Origin: Cryptomeria japonica
Taxonomy: Eukaryota; Streptophyta; Pinopsida; Cupressales; Cupressaceae
Direction of reading: 5' to 3'
NCBI RefSeq assembly: GCF_030272615.1
Contig: NC_081413.1
Location: 338,238,802 to 338,302,801 of the forward strand
DNA length: 64,000 bases
Shown: one piece after another, positions 34,260 through 45,940 of the stretch
How the letters are laid out: each line of letters opens with the position of its first letter
Numbering within the stretch: the stretch's first letter is position 1
The notes under the pieces: model-generated
Seen by the model: the letters and a program-made list of their open reading frames with translations, nothing else
The model's database searches: none
What the model was told of the DNA's origin: nothing
Translations under genes and position numbers: made by a program

Positions 34260-35039
34260 AATTGAATTTGAAATATGGCTCCAACGGACCACAAGGAATT
34301 TTCTAAGTGTCTTGCCTTTTCACTATTTTGTGAAAGATAAAAACCTTGCATCTTTTCATTGCAAAATAACACCATCCATCGGATCTTGAAAAACATGCAC
34401 ATTCTTTACCTTACCTTGGTCATCCTACTTAGAAATGGGCCGCACCTTCCTTTCGCTATTTCACAAAGCATAAATCTCATGCATCTTTTCCATGCAAAAT
34501 AGCACTGACCATTGGATCTTCTATCATCTGCTTGACTGTTATTCTCCACGTTGACCGCTAGTCTATTTAACTAACCACATGAAATCGTCACTACTAAAGG
34601 TTTTTGGTATTTCGTAAAGGTTAATTGCCTAGCATCTTCACCATGTGAAACAACGAGCATCGTTGGATCAATTTTAAGATGCGCAACTTTTAACTCCTTT
34701 AACCTCAAAGTGGGCCCTCTACGTGGAATCCACTTGTCCTACCAATTTTTGGCAAATAGCCCCCATGTGTTGGCCATTCATTCTCTCAAGAACTCTGTTG
34801 GTCTCCACATATGAACTTCCACGTGTCTTATCTAGCCATGGATTTCATCAATATTGCCGATTAATCAAATGGGCCCCTTGCGATCCATTTGGAGCCATGT
34901 GTCCTACTTATAGATCACTCTTTGCCTTAGCCAGATATCCAGCTATATTGCCACCTCATCTGCCGCGTAACCACCAGTTCCTTTTTGCTATTTTGCGAAG
35001 AGTAAACTTCATGTTGCTTTGGGCTATGAAACAACGTGT
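34260..35039. repeat. ~128-bp tandem array, left part
   Basis: Units carry, on the minus strand, GATCCAACGGT, then a CTATTTCGC-type arm, a loop, a GCGAAGTAG-type arm and GTGGGCC. The GATC landmark falls at about 34,381, 34,516 and 34,662 here and at 42,071, 42,197, 42,325 and 42,453 in the right part, close to 128 bp apart. Units between 34,670 and 35,000 are more diverged. A CCACGTGTC G-box-like word lies near 34,829. The array is cut at 35,039 by copia F. Confidence 0.65.
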
Positions 35040-36480
35040 TGTTGGCATATGTGCAGAGTTTGATGACATGATGGTGTATGTTGTCATTGATGTCAATATG
35101 CTGAAGTATGAACCAATATATTGAAGAAAGCAAACTGGCAAGAGAACCGGTATGATGGTATGAAGTTAACCGGTATATGCAAAAAGATGAACCGGTATGT
35201 TGGAATGTGAACTGGTATATGCAAAGTTTGTATCGGGGTTTCATTTGATATGACTGTCGGTTGGTAGTCCCAGCTTCAGGGTTTTTGGTTGATGCATTCC
35301 AAGTCTGTGTGATTCGACCGATGATATCCTATGATGAGTTAGCACTGAAATGAAGATGAGATCGTGTTTCCACGTCAGCCTTGTGCACATGAAGAATATC
35401 CTTGAGGATCTTGCATGAATAAGATTGATTCTATCTACCTTAGGAATGTGCAAAATCCTAGTAAACGGTGGAGAGCGCGGGATGGGTTATCAGCTTCCAG
35501 AAGTGGTGAAGAATGGACAATGGAGAATGTCTTGAGATTTGTTCAAGATTGTTTTACTCTATGAAATGTGATTAAATGGTTAGGATTGGACCAACTGTAT
35601 TGTTAACCTAGATGCTTAGGGTTTTAGGTTTTGGCTACCGACCTAATTGTTGTCTATAAGGTCGATGATGGTTTTAATTTGAAGTTGTTGGCAAATGATT
35701 GTATGTGAAGTGATTCTTGCTAGACTAGAGAAGTGAGTAGATACCTGTAGAGTGTAATTGGAGATGTAAAGGAACTGAAGTGGATTTGCCTTGGAATTAA
35801 GTGTTGTTATCATATCAGTGTATTACCTGTTGACTTCTAACCATTTCAGCAGTTGGAAAATCCCTTTACCGAGTAGCTTTAACAGGATTTTTGTAAATCC
35901 TTTAACAGGGTGACTCAAAATACTTGAGTTCTTCAAATCCTCTTACAAGGTAACCTTTAATAGGGTTTAACCTCTAACCAGGTGATCCCTAGTAGGATTG
36001 GTTCCTAGCAGAACTTGTTGTAAAGTCTTTAACCAGACTAGGCTCCTAACAGAGCGAACTTCAGAAGAGTTCAAGAACAACTTGTGGGTATTTATCCCCA
36101 CCATGGTTTTTTCCAATTGGGTTTCCACGTGAAAAATAAGTGTGTCATGTGTGATTCTTTTTCATGTGATGTTTTATTGTTTTCTGTTAAGCAGCAATGC
36201 AAGCTGATCCAGTGGTCATTATATTTTTGATGTATTACTTATTTAAGCATATGGGTGAAGTGGAAATGAGATATTAGGTTTTGTAAAGATCTAAGTGTTA
36301 CTGGTTTATGACTTTTACAGTCACTATGTTTTACCGGTATTGCATTGATTTAGATCGGTGATGTTGTTTACCAGTTAGTGCAGTATTTGCAGTTGAAGTT
36401 GTTAAATAAGTTTTTTTCTATACTGATTCACCCCCCCTCTTAGTATTTGTTGGGTATTTATTGTTCATCATTATTCATCA
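35040..36480 (+). repeat. Copia F 5' LTR, 1,441 bp
   Basis: Begins TGTTGGCATATGTG and ends TTATTCATCA. The U3 has a run of AACCGGTAT-type words (35,106-35,220). TATA-like TCTATAAGG at about 35,653-35,661. R/U5 block CCCCACCATGGTTTTTTCC near 36,099. C-run at 36,431-36,437. Also rich in AACAGGGT/TTTAACC words in 35,880-36,070. Confidence 0.85.
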
Positions 36481-36482
36481 AT

Positions 36483-36494
36483 TGGTATCAGAGC
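36483..36494 (+). promoter_or_regulatory. Primer-binding site (tRNA-iMet), copia F
   Basis: A perfect TGGTATCAGAGC lies two bases after the LTR end. Confidence 0.87.
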
Positions 36495-36551
36495 ATCCTC
36501 CAGGTCCTCTGTGTTATAAGCTTAACCGCTTGAGGAAAAGATCATATTCTA

Positions 36552-37657
36552 ATGATAAAGAGGGAAGGTCCTAAGTTGAATAGAGATAACTTTAAGATAT
36601 GGAAGGAAAAATGAAGATATACATTAAAAGCATGGGTGCTCAACATTGGAACTATGTTGAGAATACTTATGTTGTCTCTACCAGTACTCTCACTAATGAT
36701 AAAAGAAGAGAAATTCAGGATAATGGGCAAGTCATGGAAGCTCTTATCAGTAGTCTATCTGATATTGAGTTTATAGATGTTCAAGACAAAGACAATCCCA
36801 AAGATTTATGGGATACTCTAGAGTCTATCTATGGCAGTGATGAGCATGTGAAGCAAGCTAAGGAAGAAAGCCCTAGAGGAAAATTTAAAGACATGCAGAT
36901 GGTTGAAGGAGAGACCATTCAACAATATGGGATAATAATTAAAACTGTTGTTGGAGACATAAAGAGTGCAAGAGGTACAATGGATGATTCCACTGTTGCT
37001 AGCAAATTTTTGAGATCCTTATTACTAGTCTATGCAATAAGGGTTGCCGCTATTCAGGAGTTGAGATCTATTGACAAGACAAAGGTATCCCTTGATTCCA
37101 TCATTGCTAAGTTGACCGCATATGAGCTAAACAGTTATGATGGCAGTGTTTAGAAGATTGAATCAACCTTTAGAGCATCTACTGCACTATCTAGAAAGGG
37201 TAAAGAAGCTAGTACCAGCTGTGAACCTAGACAAAGTAGGGATATGGATGATGAGGAGATCCTGATAGAGTTTGAAGCTCTTCTTGCCAAGAGACTTCCT
37301 AAGAAAACTGGAAAATATAGAGGTAAGCTCCCTTTGAAATGTTTTTCTTGCAATAGGATAGGACACATTGCTGTCAACTATCCCAACAGTGATAATAAGG
37401 ATGAACTAAAGAATTTTAAAAGGTTCAAAGGAGGAAATAGGAGAAACTATCTTGTTGTAGTCGATGAAGGTGTCACTGATGATGAATCAGAAGATGAAGA
37501 AAGTGAAGACATAGTATTTGTAGCTGTTAAGGAAGATGTGTCAAACAAGAAGGCTCTTATCTCCCACTTTGATAATTCTAATGAGTGGATTATTGACAGT
37601 GGTTGTTCTCACCACATGACTGGTGACCAGAGAAAGTTTTTGTCTCTGGAAGAGTAG
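36552..37657 (+). pseudogene. Copia F: gag and protease (broken)
   Basis: ATG at 36,552 begins KREGPKLNRDNFKIWKE, the usual copia gag opening; one base is missing in an A-run near 36,607, after which the frame is open. Gag core has MVEGETIQQYGIIIKTVV and VASKFLRSLL. TAG at 37,151. The zinc knuckle reads CFSCNRIGHIAVNY, so the last Cys of CX2CX4HX4C is Tyr. Protease has WIIDSGCSHHMTG with the catalytic Asp. Ends at TAG 37,655. Gag packages RNA; protease matures the particle. Confidence 0.82.
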
Positions 37658-38782
37658 GATGGAGGTGTAGTCTGATTTGGTAATGATGCACCATGTATGG
37701 TAAAAGGAAAAGGGTCCATCTCTCTAAATGGAAAAAGAAGTATTGATAATGTGTATTGGGTAGAAGGTCTCAGGCATAACCTTTTGAGTGTTGCCCAACT
37801 AAATGATAAAGGACTCACTCTAGAATTCAAAGATGGAGTATGCAAAATAAAAGGAAAGAGTGGTGAATTGATGGCCACCAGTATGCAGACCAAAGGTAAC
37901 TTATTTCAGTTAAATAAAAATATCAATCAATGTCTAATGGCTAAGTTTGATGATAGTTGGATATGGCATAGGAGACTCTACCATGTAAAATTTGATAATA
38001 TTGTGAAGGCTAGTAAGATCAAATCAGTTAGAGGATTGCCTGTGCTGAACAAACTAGAGAATCCTTTGTGCAGAGAATGCCAACTGGGGAAAATATCTTC
38101 CTCAACCTTCAAAGGTTTATCTTTCACAACAGATAATTTACTTGATCTTGTACATACTGATTTGTGTGGTCCTATGAAAACTAGGAGTGTTCAGGGAGAT
38201 AGGTACTTTATGATTCTTATTGATGATTGCTCAAGAATGATGTGGGTCACATTCTTGAAAGACAAGTCTGAAGATTTTGGAAAGTTTAAAGCCTTCAGAG
38301 CACTAGTTGAAAAGGAAAGCGGTAAGAGGATTAAATGCCTTAGAATCGACCAAGGAGGAGAGTTCACTTTTGGAGAATTCAATAAGTACTATGAAGACAA
38401 TGACATCAAGAGGCAACTATCTGCCCACCGGACTCCACAACATAATGGTCTAGTAGAAACGAACAACCAGACTGTAGTTGAAGTAGCCAGAACGATGCTG
38501 ATTCAAGGGAAGGTTGCTCACACTTTTTGGAGAGAAGTGGTGAGCACTGCAGTCTACACTATGAACCGAGTACTCATCAAGAAAGGTAAGTATAAAACTT
38601 CTTATGAGTATTGGACTAGTAAGACTTCAGTAGTAAACTACTTTAGAGTGTTTGGTAGCAAGTGCTATATCAAGAGAAGTGAATACCATAGCAAGTTTGA
38701 TGCAAAATGTGATGAGGGAATATTCCTAGGGTATTCCACCAAGAGAAAAGCTCTCAAGTGTTTTAACAATAGGACTCAGTGA
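37658..38782 (+). pseudogene. Copia F: pre-integrase and integrase (broken)
   Basis: Same frame continues after the stop. NVYWVEGLRHNLLSVAQL is the conserved segment before integrase. Zinc region HRRLYHVKFD and CRECQLGK. Core: DLVHTDLCGP, LRIDQGGEF and GLVETNN with the catalytic Glu, so the DDE triad is present. Extra stop at about 37,674 (TGA). C-terminal YFRVFGSKCYIKRSEYHSKF and EGIFLGYSTKRKA. Ends at TGA 38,780. Confidence 0.83.
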
Positions 38783-38814
38783 ATTGTTGAAAGTATCAAT
38801 GTTAGAGTACCTAA

Positions 38815-40347
38815 GGAAACTGACAGTGAGCGAGTGGTAGATGAACCGGTTGGATTAAGGCTATGGAAGAGGAACTTGACCAGATAGAAAAGAATGGTAC
38901 ATGGTCTTTGGTACCTAGACCTGAGCATAAAAATGTTATTGGCACCAAATGGGTTTTTAGAAACAAGTTGAATGAAGATGGCACAACGATAAGAAACAAA
39001 GCAACATTGGTATGTAAGGGATATGCTCAAGAAGAAGGAGAAGACTATGGAGAAACCTTTGCTCCAATAGCTAGATTAGAAGGTGTTCGAATGCTACTTG
39101 CATATGCAGCCTTCAAAGGATTCAAAGTGTATCATATGGATGTAAAATCTGCATTCTTGAATGGAATACTTGAAGAGGAAGTGTATATAGAGCAAGCGGA
39201 TGGGTTTTCCCTATCAGAAGATAGTGATATGGTGTGTAGGCTACATAAAGCCTTGTATGGACTGAAACAAGCACCTAGAGCATGGTATGAACGTTTACAC
39301 TCCCATCTTGTGAAGATTGGATTTAAAAGAACAAGTGAAGACAACAATATCTATCTGAAGTCAGAAGGAGATCAGATTTTGATTTGTGAAGTGTTTATTG
39401 ATGACATAATATTTGGTGTAGATGACAAGATGAGCCATGCATTTGCAGATGAAATGAAGAAGGAATTTGAGATGTCACTAATCGGAGAGATTAAGTTCTA
39501 CATTGGACTATAGATTCAACAAATGAAAGATGGTATCTTTATCACTTAGTCCAAGTATGTCATAGAGGTGTTGAAGACCTTTGGCATGGAAGACAGCAAA
39601 CCGGTTGGTACACCAATGATGACCAGTTGTAAATTGTCAAAAGAAGATGACTCAGCGTTGGTGAATGAGAAGGAATACCAGTCAATGATTGGTAAGTTGC
39701 ACTATGTAGTACACAAGAGACTGGACATAGCACATGCAGTGGGCATTGCTGCATGTTTTTAGAAAAGTCCAAGAGAATCCCACTTGGTAGCAGTCAAGAG
39801 GATTCTTAGATATCTGAAGGGAACTATAAATTATGGATTGTGGTATCCATATAGTAATGATTTCAATCTCAAAGTGTTTACAGATGCTGATTGGGATGGT
39901 AATGTGGACAATCAGAAGAGCACAACCGGTGGTGCATTCTTCCTCGGTGGTAGATTAGTCTCATGGATGAGCAAAAAGTAGAGTTGTATCTCTCAGTCTA
40001 TAGTAGAATCAGAATATGTAGCAACATTTATGAACTGTACTCAGACAATTTGGATGAAGCATGTATTAAGTGGTTTCAAAGTCCCTGTATTTGAACCGGT
40101 GAGTATATTTTGTGATAACACGAGTGCAATTAATATTTTCAAGAATCTGGTATTGCATGCTAGAACCAAGCACTTCGAGCTCAAGTATCATTTCTTGAGG
40201 GAGAAAGTTCAGAACAAAGAGGTTGTATTGGAACATGTTTCCAGTAAGGAGCAATTAGCAAATATTTTCACCAAGCCTCTACCGAAGGCTACATTTACCT
40301 ATTTAAGAGGTGAATTAGGGGTGCTGCCCCTTCAAGAGGTGAACTAA
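38815..40347 (+). pseudogene. Copia F: reverse transcriptase-RNase H (broken, linker deleted)
   Basis: The linker that in B, C and E separates integrase from RT (about 100 codons with TPRYVRL) is missing: DEPV at 38,845 passes directly, with a frame change, to AMEEELDQIEKNGTW. RT: GTKWVFRNKL, HMDVKSAFLNG, LYGLKQAPRAWY, active-site FIDD intact near 39,400. RNase H: FTDADWDGN and ANIFTKPLP. Stops TAG 39,511, 39,548, 39,760 and 39,979. End TAA 40,345-40,347. Confidence 0.83.
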
Positions 40348-40579
40348 AGGTATGTGCTCCACATCATTTAGGTATTGCATTTTCAAATCTTTTTAGGATT
40401 GATGTGTTGAAGGATGATACTCCTTAGGGGGAGAAACATAGTAGATCATGGATGCTTGTGCCTCCACTTTGGCATTGTTGTCAAAGGGGGAGAAGATATC
40501 TGCAATATTGAAGACATATTATATGGAAGAAGATGCTGAGATATCTTTGTGTATTGCCATCAATGCCAAAGGGGGAGAT
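40348..40579 (+). other. Copia F: 3' spacer with polypurine tracts
   Basis: Purine tracts CTTAGGGGGAGAAAC near 40,425, TCAAAGGGGGAGAAG near 40,482 and CCAAAGGGGGAGAT ending just before the LTR. Confidence 0.65.
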
Positions 40580-42060
40580 TGTTGGCATATGTGTAGATTT
40601 TGATGACATGATGGTGTATGTTGTCATTGATGTCAATATGCTAAAGTATGAACTAGTATATTGAAGAAAGAAAACTGGCAAGAGAATCAGTATGATGGTA
40701 TGAAGTGAACCGGTATGATGATGTGAACCAGTATATGTGAAAAGGTGAACTGGTATGTTGGAATGTGAACTGGTATATGCAAAGTTTGTATCGAGGTTTC
40801 ACTTGATATGACTACCGGTTGGTAGTCCCAGCTTCAGGGTTTCTGGTTGATGCATTCCAAGTCTGTGTGATTCGACCGATGACATCCTATGATGAGTTAG
40901 CATTGAAATGAAGATGAGATCATGTTGCCACATCAACCTTGTGCACGTGAAGAATCTCCTTGAGGATCTTGCATGAAGAAGATTGATTCTATCTACCTTA
41001 GGAATGTGCAAAATCCTAGTAAACGGTGGAGAGTGCGTGATGGGTTATCAGCTTCCAAAAGTGGTGAAGAACGGATGATGGAGAATGTCTTGAGATTTTT
41101 TCAAGATTGTTTTACTCTATGAAATGTGATTAAATGGTCAGGATTGGACCGACTGTATTGTTAACCTAGATGCTTAGGGTTTTAGGTTTTGGCTACCAAC
41201 CTAATTGTTGTCTATAAGGTCGATGATGGTTTTCATTTGAAGTTATTGGCAAATGATTGTATGTGAAGTGATTCTTGCCAGACCAGAGAAGTGAGTAGAT
41301 ACCTGCAGAGTGTAATTGCAGATGTAAAGGAACTGAAGTGGATCTGCCTTGGCATTAAGTGTTGTTATCAGATAAGTGCATTACCTGTTGACTTCTAACC
41401 ATTTCAGCAATTGGAAAATCCCTTTACCGAGCAGCTTTAATAGGTTTTTTGTAAATCCTTTAACAAGGTGACTCAAAATCATTGAGTTCTTCAAATCCTC
41501 TTACAAGGTAACCTTTAATAAGGTTTAACCTCTAACCAGATATTTAGCCATCCCTTAACCGGGTGATCCCTAGCAGGATCGGTTCCTAGCAGAACCTGTT
41601 GTAAAGTCTTTAACCAGACTAGGCTCCTAATAGAGAGAACTTCAGAAGAGTTCAAGAACAACTTGTGGGTATTCATCCCCACCGTGGTTTTTCCTAGTTG
41701 GGTTTCCACGTGAAAAATAAGTGTGTCATGTGTGATGCTTTTTCATGTGATGTTTTAGTGTTTTTTTGTTAAGCGGTAATGCAAGCCGATCCTGTGGTCA
41801 TTATATTTTTGATATATTTTTTAAGCATATGGGTGAAGTAGAAATGAGATATTAGGTTTTGTAAAGATCTAAGTGTTACCGGTTTATGACTTTTACAGTC
41901 ACTGTGTTTTACCAGTATTGCCTTGATTTAGATCAGTGATGTTGTTTACCAGTTAGTGCAGTCTTTGCAGTTTAAGTTGTTAAAGAAGTTTTTGTCTATA
42001 CTAATTCACCCCCCCCCTCTTAGTATCTATTGGGTATTTACTGTTCATCATTATTCATCA
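40580..42060 (+). repeat. Copia F 3' LTR, 1,481 bp
   Basis: Begins TGTTGGCATATGTG and ends TTATTCATCA like the 5' copy. It has one more AACCGGTAT-type unit in U3 and an extra ~24-bp piece near 41,540 (TTTAGCCATCCCTTAACC). TATA-like TCTATAAGG near 41,211; C-run 42,009-42,017. Confidence 0.85.
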
Positions 42061-42480
42061 TGCACACCATTGGATCTATTTTGAGATACACTTCTTTTAT
42101 CCTGCAAGCCACCCTTTTGCGAGGCCCACTGCCCTTTCACTACTTCGCGAAAGGTAAACTTCGCACATATTTTCCATGCGAAATAGCACCGACCGCTAGA
42201 TCATGAACAAGATGCATGATTCTTAACTCATTATTTAGCTTACTTGTCAGGCCCACCAATATTTCGCTACTTCGCGAAGGATAAACCTCGCCCATCTTTT
42301 CATCATGAAACAACGCAGACCGTTAGATCTACCAGAAGATATTTGTCCTTTAGCCTTCCTTGCGACCGCTTTACTTGGGCCCACCACCTTTTCACCACTT
42401 CGCAAAAGGTAAATTTCATGCATCTTCCCTATGCAAGATCGCGCACACCGTTGGATCAATTAGAACTTGCACAATCTTTT
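42061..42480. repeat. ~128-bp tandem array, right part
   Basis: Continuation of the array at 34,260-35,039. On the minus strand each unit has GATCYAACGGT, CTATTTCGCATGG or a variant, TTCGCGAAGTAG and GTGGGCC. Landmarks at 42,071, 42,197, 42,325 and 42,453 give a 126-128 bp period. The open frames over it are fortuitous. Confidence 0.75.
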
Positions 42481-42926
42481 TGAAGCCTGACAAAGAAATA
42501 AAAACTTAGAAGAAGGCAAAAAATTAAAACATTATTAAAGACCCACCTAAGGAAAAACTAAAAGGGGGAACCTCTCCTCATGATGAATCGACCCTTCCAC
42601 TTAAGTGAAAAAAGAAAGGAAATAGAATGCAGGGATCTAAAGATAGAAAAGGGTAAATTGCAAAAACCTTAAACCCTTAGACCAATAACCCTCAGAGGCA
42701 AAATGAAGAAACTAAGCACAATTGTAGACTTTAGCAGATTAAAGAGCAAAATCACCCAATAATCAAAATAGTGATAACAGTAGCTCTAATTGGGGATGGT
42801 TGATTGCAAGATCAACACAAGAATACATGAAACTCTGGAGAATGGACCAAAAGAAACAAGCCCAAACAAAAACCTAGAGAAACAAACCTAAATATATATA
42901 CAGACTACAACCTACTGTGCATGGAC
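42481..42926 (-). other. 3' untranslated region of gypsy H
   Basis: No coding potential. On the minus strand it follows the H pol stop; it holds a purine tract on that strand's complement (AAAAGGGGGAACC near 42,559) but no LTR end I can define. Confidence 0.4.
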
Positions 42927-44297
42927 TTAAGAGAAGTAATGCTTCAAAAATTGTCCATGCACTGGAAATTCATGTACCTCACTATTCATTGTCTACAAAA
43001 AGTATGAGTCTTTTCTATTAAGATCACAAACAATAGAAGGGCCCATCCATAATGACTCAAATTTTTTGTGCTTTCCTTTATCTTGCCCTCTTGCATTCCA
43101 TTGAAGAACCATGTCACCAATTTGAAACTTACTCAATGTGGTTCTTTTGTCAAAAAGATACTTGGATTGCAACTGAATCTTCAAATTTCTTTTATGAGCT
43201 AAAGTCCTTATTTCTTCCATTTCCACCATTTGAATCATTCTGTCTTCCATGGGTTCTGACAACTCCATCTCCTTAGCTTGTTGGAACTTGTATACAGGAA
43301 GAAGGTTATTGACTGGCACCCTAGATTGTGTGCCATAAACCAATTCAAATGGTGAAACTCCAATTGCTTTCTTAACAGTAATCATGTCTGCCCATAAGGC
43401 CAATTTTAGTTTCTAATCCCAAGACCTTTTGTTCTCCTCAAGAATTTTATTAATAATATTCAAAAGGCTCTTATTGCTGGATTTTGCTTTTCCATTACCT
43501 TGAGGATGGTATGGTGAAGAATAAGACATAATTATTCCATGGTTGGTACAAAATTCAATGAATTCTTCTGATCTAAAGCTCATGGCATTATCCATTATCA
43601 GTTTCACAAGAACACCAAATCTTGTTATAACATTATCCATCAGGAAATGAATGACAACTTTACTAGTGGCTCATTTAGTAGGTATAGCCTCAATCCAATT
43701 AGTGAAGTAATCAGTGGCCACTATGATCCATCTGTGACCTCTTCCTGACTTCTCAACTTTTTCCCCAATAAAATCAATACCCCACTGGACAAAAGGGGCT
43801 TCCACTGTAACTGGGTTAAGGGGCAAAGCTCCTTCATACTTTAACTTGGAAGAAATTTTTTGGCATGCATCACAACTTTGGACATGCTCATGGGCATCTT
43901 TGAACAAAGTAGGCCAATAGTACCCAGCCCGGACTATCTTGCCAGCTGTGGTCTTGGCAGAGTAGTGGCCTCCACATAGTCCATTATGCATTTCAATTAG
44001 CATCCTCATAGCTTGGGATTTATCTAAGCACATCAACAATTCCCCATCTCTATTTTACCAATATAGATCACCCTGAATAAGGACATACTTTTGAGACTTC
44101 AGTTTCAATGTCCTTCTCTGGTTTGGAGTCATTCCCTCCAAGTATGTTGCATCCCTTAAAAAATGTACTATCTCTGAGTACCAGGGATGTGTCTCAATAC
44201 CTGTGACCATGATATTCTCAATTTTAACATTGTTAACTTCAACATCAAGGAGATTTGATTCAGCCATTAACTTAGAAAGACCTGACCCTCTTACCAA
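42927..44297 (-). pseudogene. Gypsy H: integrase (broken, catalytic Glu replaced)
   Basis: Linker TPNQRRTLKLKSQKYVL, then zinc region HNGLCGGHYSAKTT and CDACQK. Core: WGIDFIGEKVE with the first Asp, IMDNAMSF with the second, and YHPQGNGKAKSSNK with Lys (43,482-43,484) at the catalytic Glu position. C-terminal LWMGPSIVCDLNRKDSYF, where the GPY motif is GPS. Ends VHGQF...YFS at TAA 42,927-42,929. Stops near 44,055 and 43,671 and 43,413. Confidence 0.8.
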
Positions 44298-45940
44298 TTT
44301 AGTGATCTTAATCTCTAGATCAAACTCTTGAATTCTGGTTATCCATCTGCACCTTTTGCCAGTGACCTCGAATTGAGATCAGATGTCCTTGACAACTGCA
44401 TGTGCGATGTAAGCAACTACTTGTTCATTCACAAGATATGGCCTGAATGCTTTTACAACTTTAACCAAAGCATATGCTTGCTTCTCCATGATTTCATATT
44501 TTAGCTCTGCAGCTTGTAGAGATTTACTATAAAAAGCAATAGGGAGTTCATATCCTTCAACATCCTTTTGAAGAAGGACTACAGCCACTATATGATAAGA
44601 AGCAAAAGAAAATAGTGAAAAGGGCTTATTGTAATCAGGGGACTTCAACACTAGTGCCTCTTGAATAGCCTTTTTAATTTCACCAAAAGCTTTTATAGCT
44701 TCGTCATCCCAAGAAAACTTTCTATCTTTCTTAAGCAACCTAACAATAGGCTTGACTATTTCAGCAAAGTTGGCAATGAACCTTCTAACAAAATTCACCT
44801 TGCCCAAGAAATATTGAATGCCCTTGACATTCTTTAGCGCAGGTACATTGTTTATGGCTTCAATCCTTTGAGGGTCTATTCTAACCCCTTCCTTGGAGAC
44901 AATATGCCCAAGCAACTTCCCTTCAGTGACTGCAAAATGACACTTTTTGGATTTAAAGAAACACCAAACTCTAGAGCTTTGTTGAAAACTTTTTCCAGGT
45001 TCCCGCAGTGGTCATCTGCCCTTTTGGAGAAACATGTTAAATTGTCCTAGTATACAACCATGACAATGTTGATAAATTCCTTGAAAGATACATCCATTGC
45101 TCTAAAAAGTAGCTCTAGTATTTTTTAAACCAAAAGGGATCCTTACATATACATACGTCCCCCAAGGGGTGGTAAAAGTAGTCTTGAATTGTTCAAACTC
45201 TTTCACTAACACCTTATTATATCCTGAGAACCCATCCATCATGGACAACAAGTCACAGCCAGTTAATCTTTGCAACATTGCCTCCATATTGGGGGAAGAA
45301 TAGTTGTCTTTCAAAGAAGCAACATTCAAATTCATGAAATCAATACAGAGCCTTATGTCCCCATTATTCTTTCTAACTGGGACTAAATTAGACACCCATG
45401 ATGAATGTCTTATAGGCTTAATGATCCCCCCTTCCCTCAACTTGGTTAACTCTTGCTGCATTTTGATTTTCGAAAGGGGGTTGATAGGGCTTCACTTCTG
45501 TCAAAAAGGATTAGCATCTAGAAGCAAAGGGACTTCATGCTGAAATAGATCTTGTCTATACGCCTTCAGGTCTTCATAAGACCAAGCAAAAACATGTTTA
45601 TACTTAATAATTTAATAAGGTTAGCTTTAATGTGAGGAGACAAGTTCCTCCCAATATATACCAACTTAGGGGATGATTATGTCCCTAAGTTCACTTCCTC
45701 CAATTTGTCTAACTTGGTGGTTGACTATTGATGCAAATGACTGTCACTGTGACTGAACATACCTTCCAATTCTACTAATCCTTTGGGGATTTCATTGGTT
45801 TCCAACTGGACCATGTCATTTCCAAACACTGTTTCTCTATCTTCCACCACTTCTACTAATGCATTGCAATCAATTTTCTGTCCATCGTAGTCATCAATGC
45901 ATTGTATGAATTTGAGAATATCTTCATCATCCACAAACAC
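44298..45940 (-). pseudogene. Gypsy H: reverse transcriptase and native RNase H-like domain
   Basis: RT: WVSNLVPVRKNNGDIRLCID, LSMMDGFSGYNKV, FTTPWGTYVYVRIPFGL. The active-site box, YQDD in D, is Y-stop-D-N: CAG has become TAG (complement of 45,047-45,049) and the second Asp is Asn. Thumb MLGHIVSKEGV. Native RNase H FSLFSFASYHIVAVVLLQ, again Phe for the first catalytic Asp, as in D. Ends with EKQAYALVKVVKAFRPYL. Confidence 0.8.

Larger units (their letters stand above)
35040..42060 (+). mobile_element. Copia element F, full length, inserted in the 128-bp array
   Basis: 5' LTR 1,441 bp and 3' LTR 1,481 bp flank an internal region with primer site, gag, protease, integrase, RT, RNase H and a polypurine spacer. 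It represents a different subfamily from A-C, E and G: integrase has KSVRGLPVL and HRTPQHNGLVETNN where E has PQ-NGVVERKN. The flanks (AACAACGTG and TGCACACCATTGGATC) join into one unit of the tandem array. I do not see a clean 5-bp duplication. Confidence 0.85.

Noticed and set aside
42244-42483. Open frame over the 128-bp array as a gene
   Set aside because: It spans repeat units and neither strand shows a domain.
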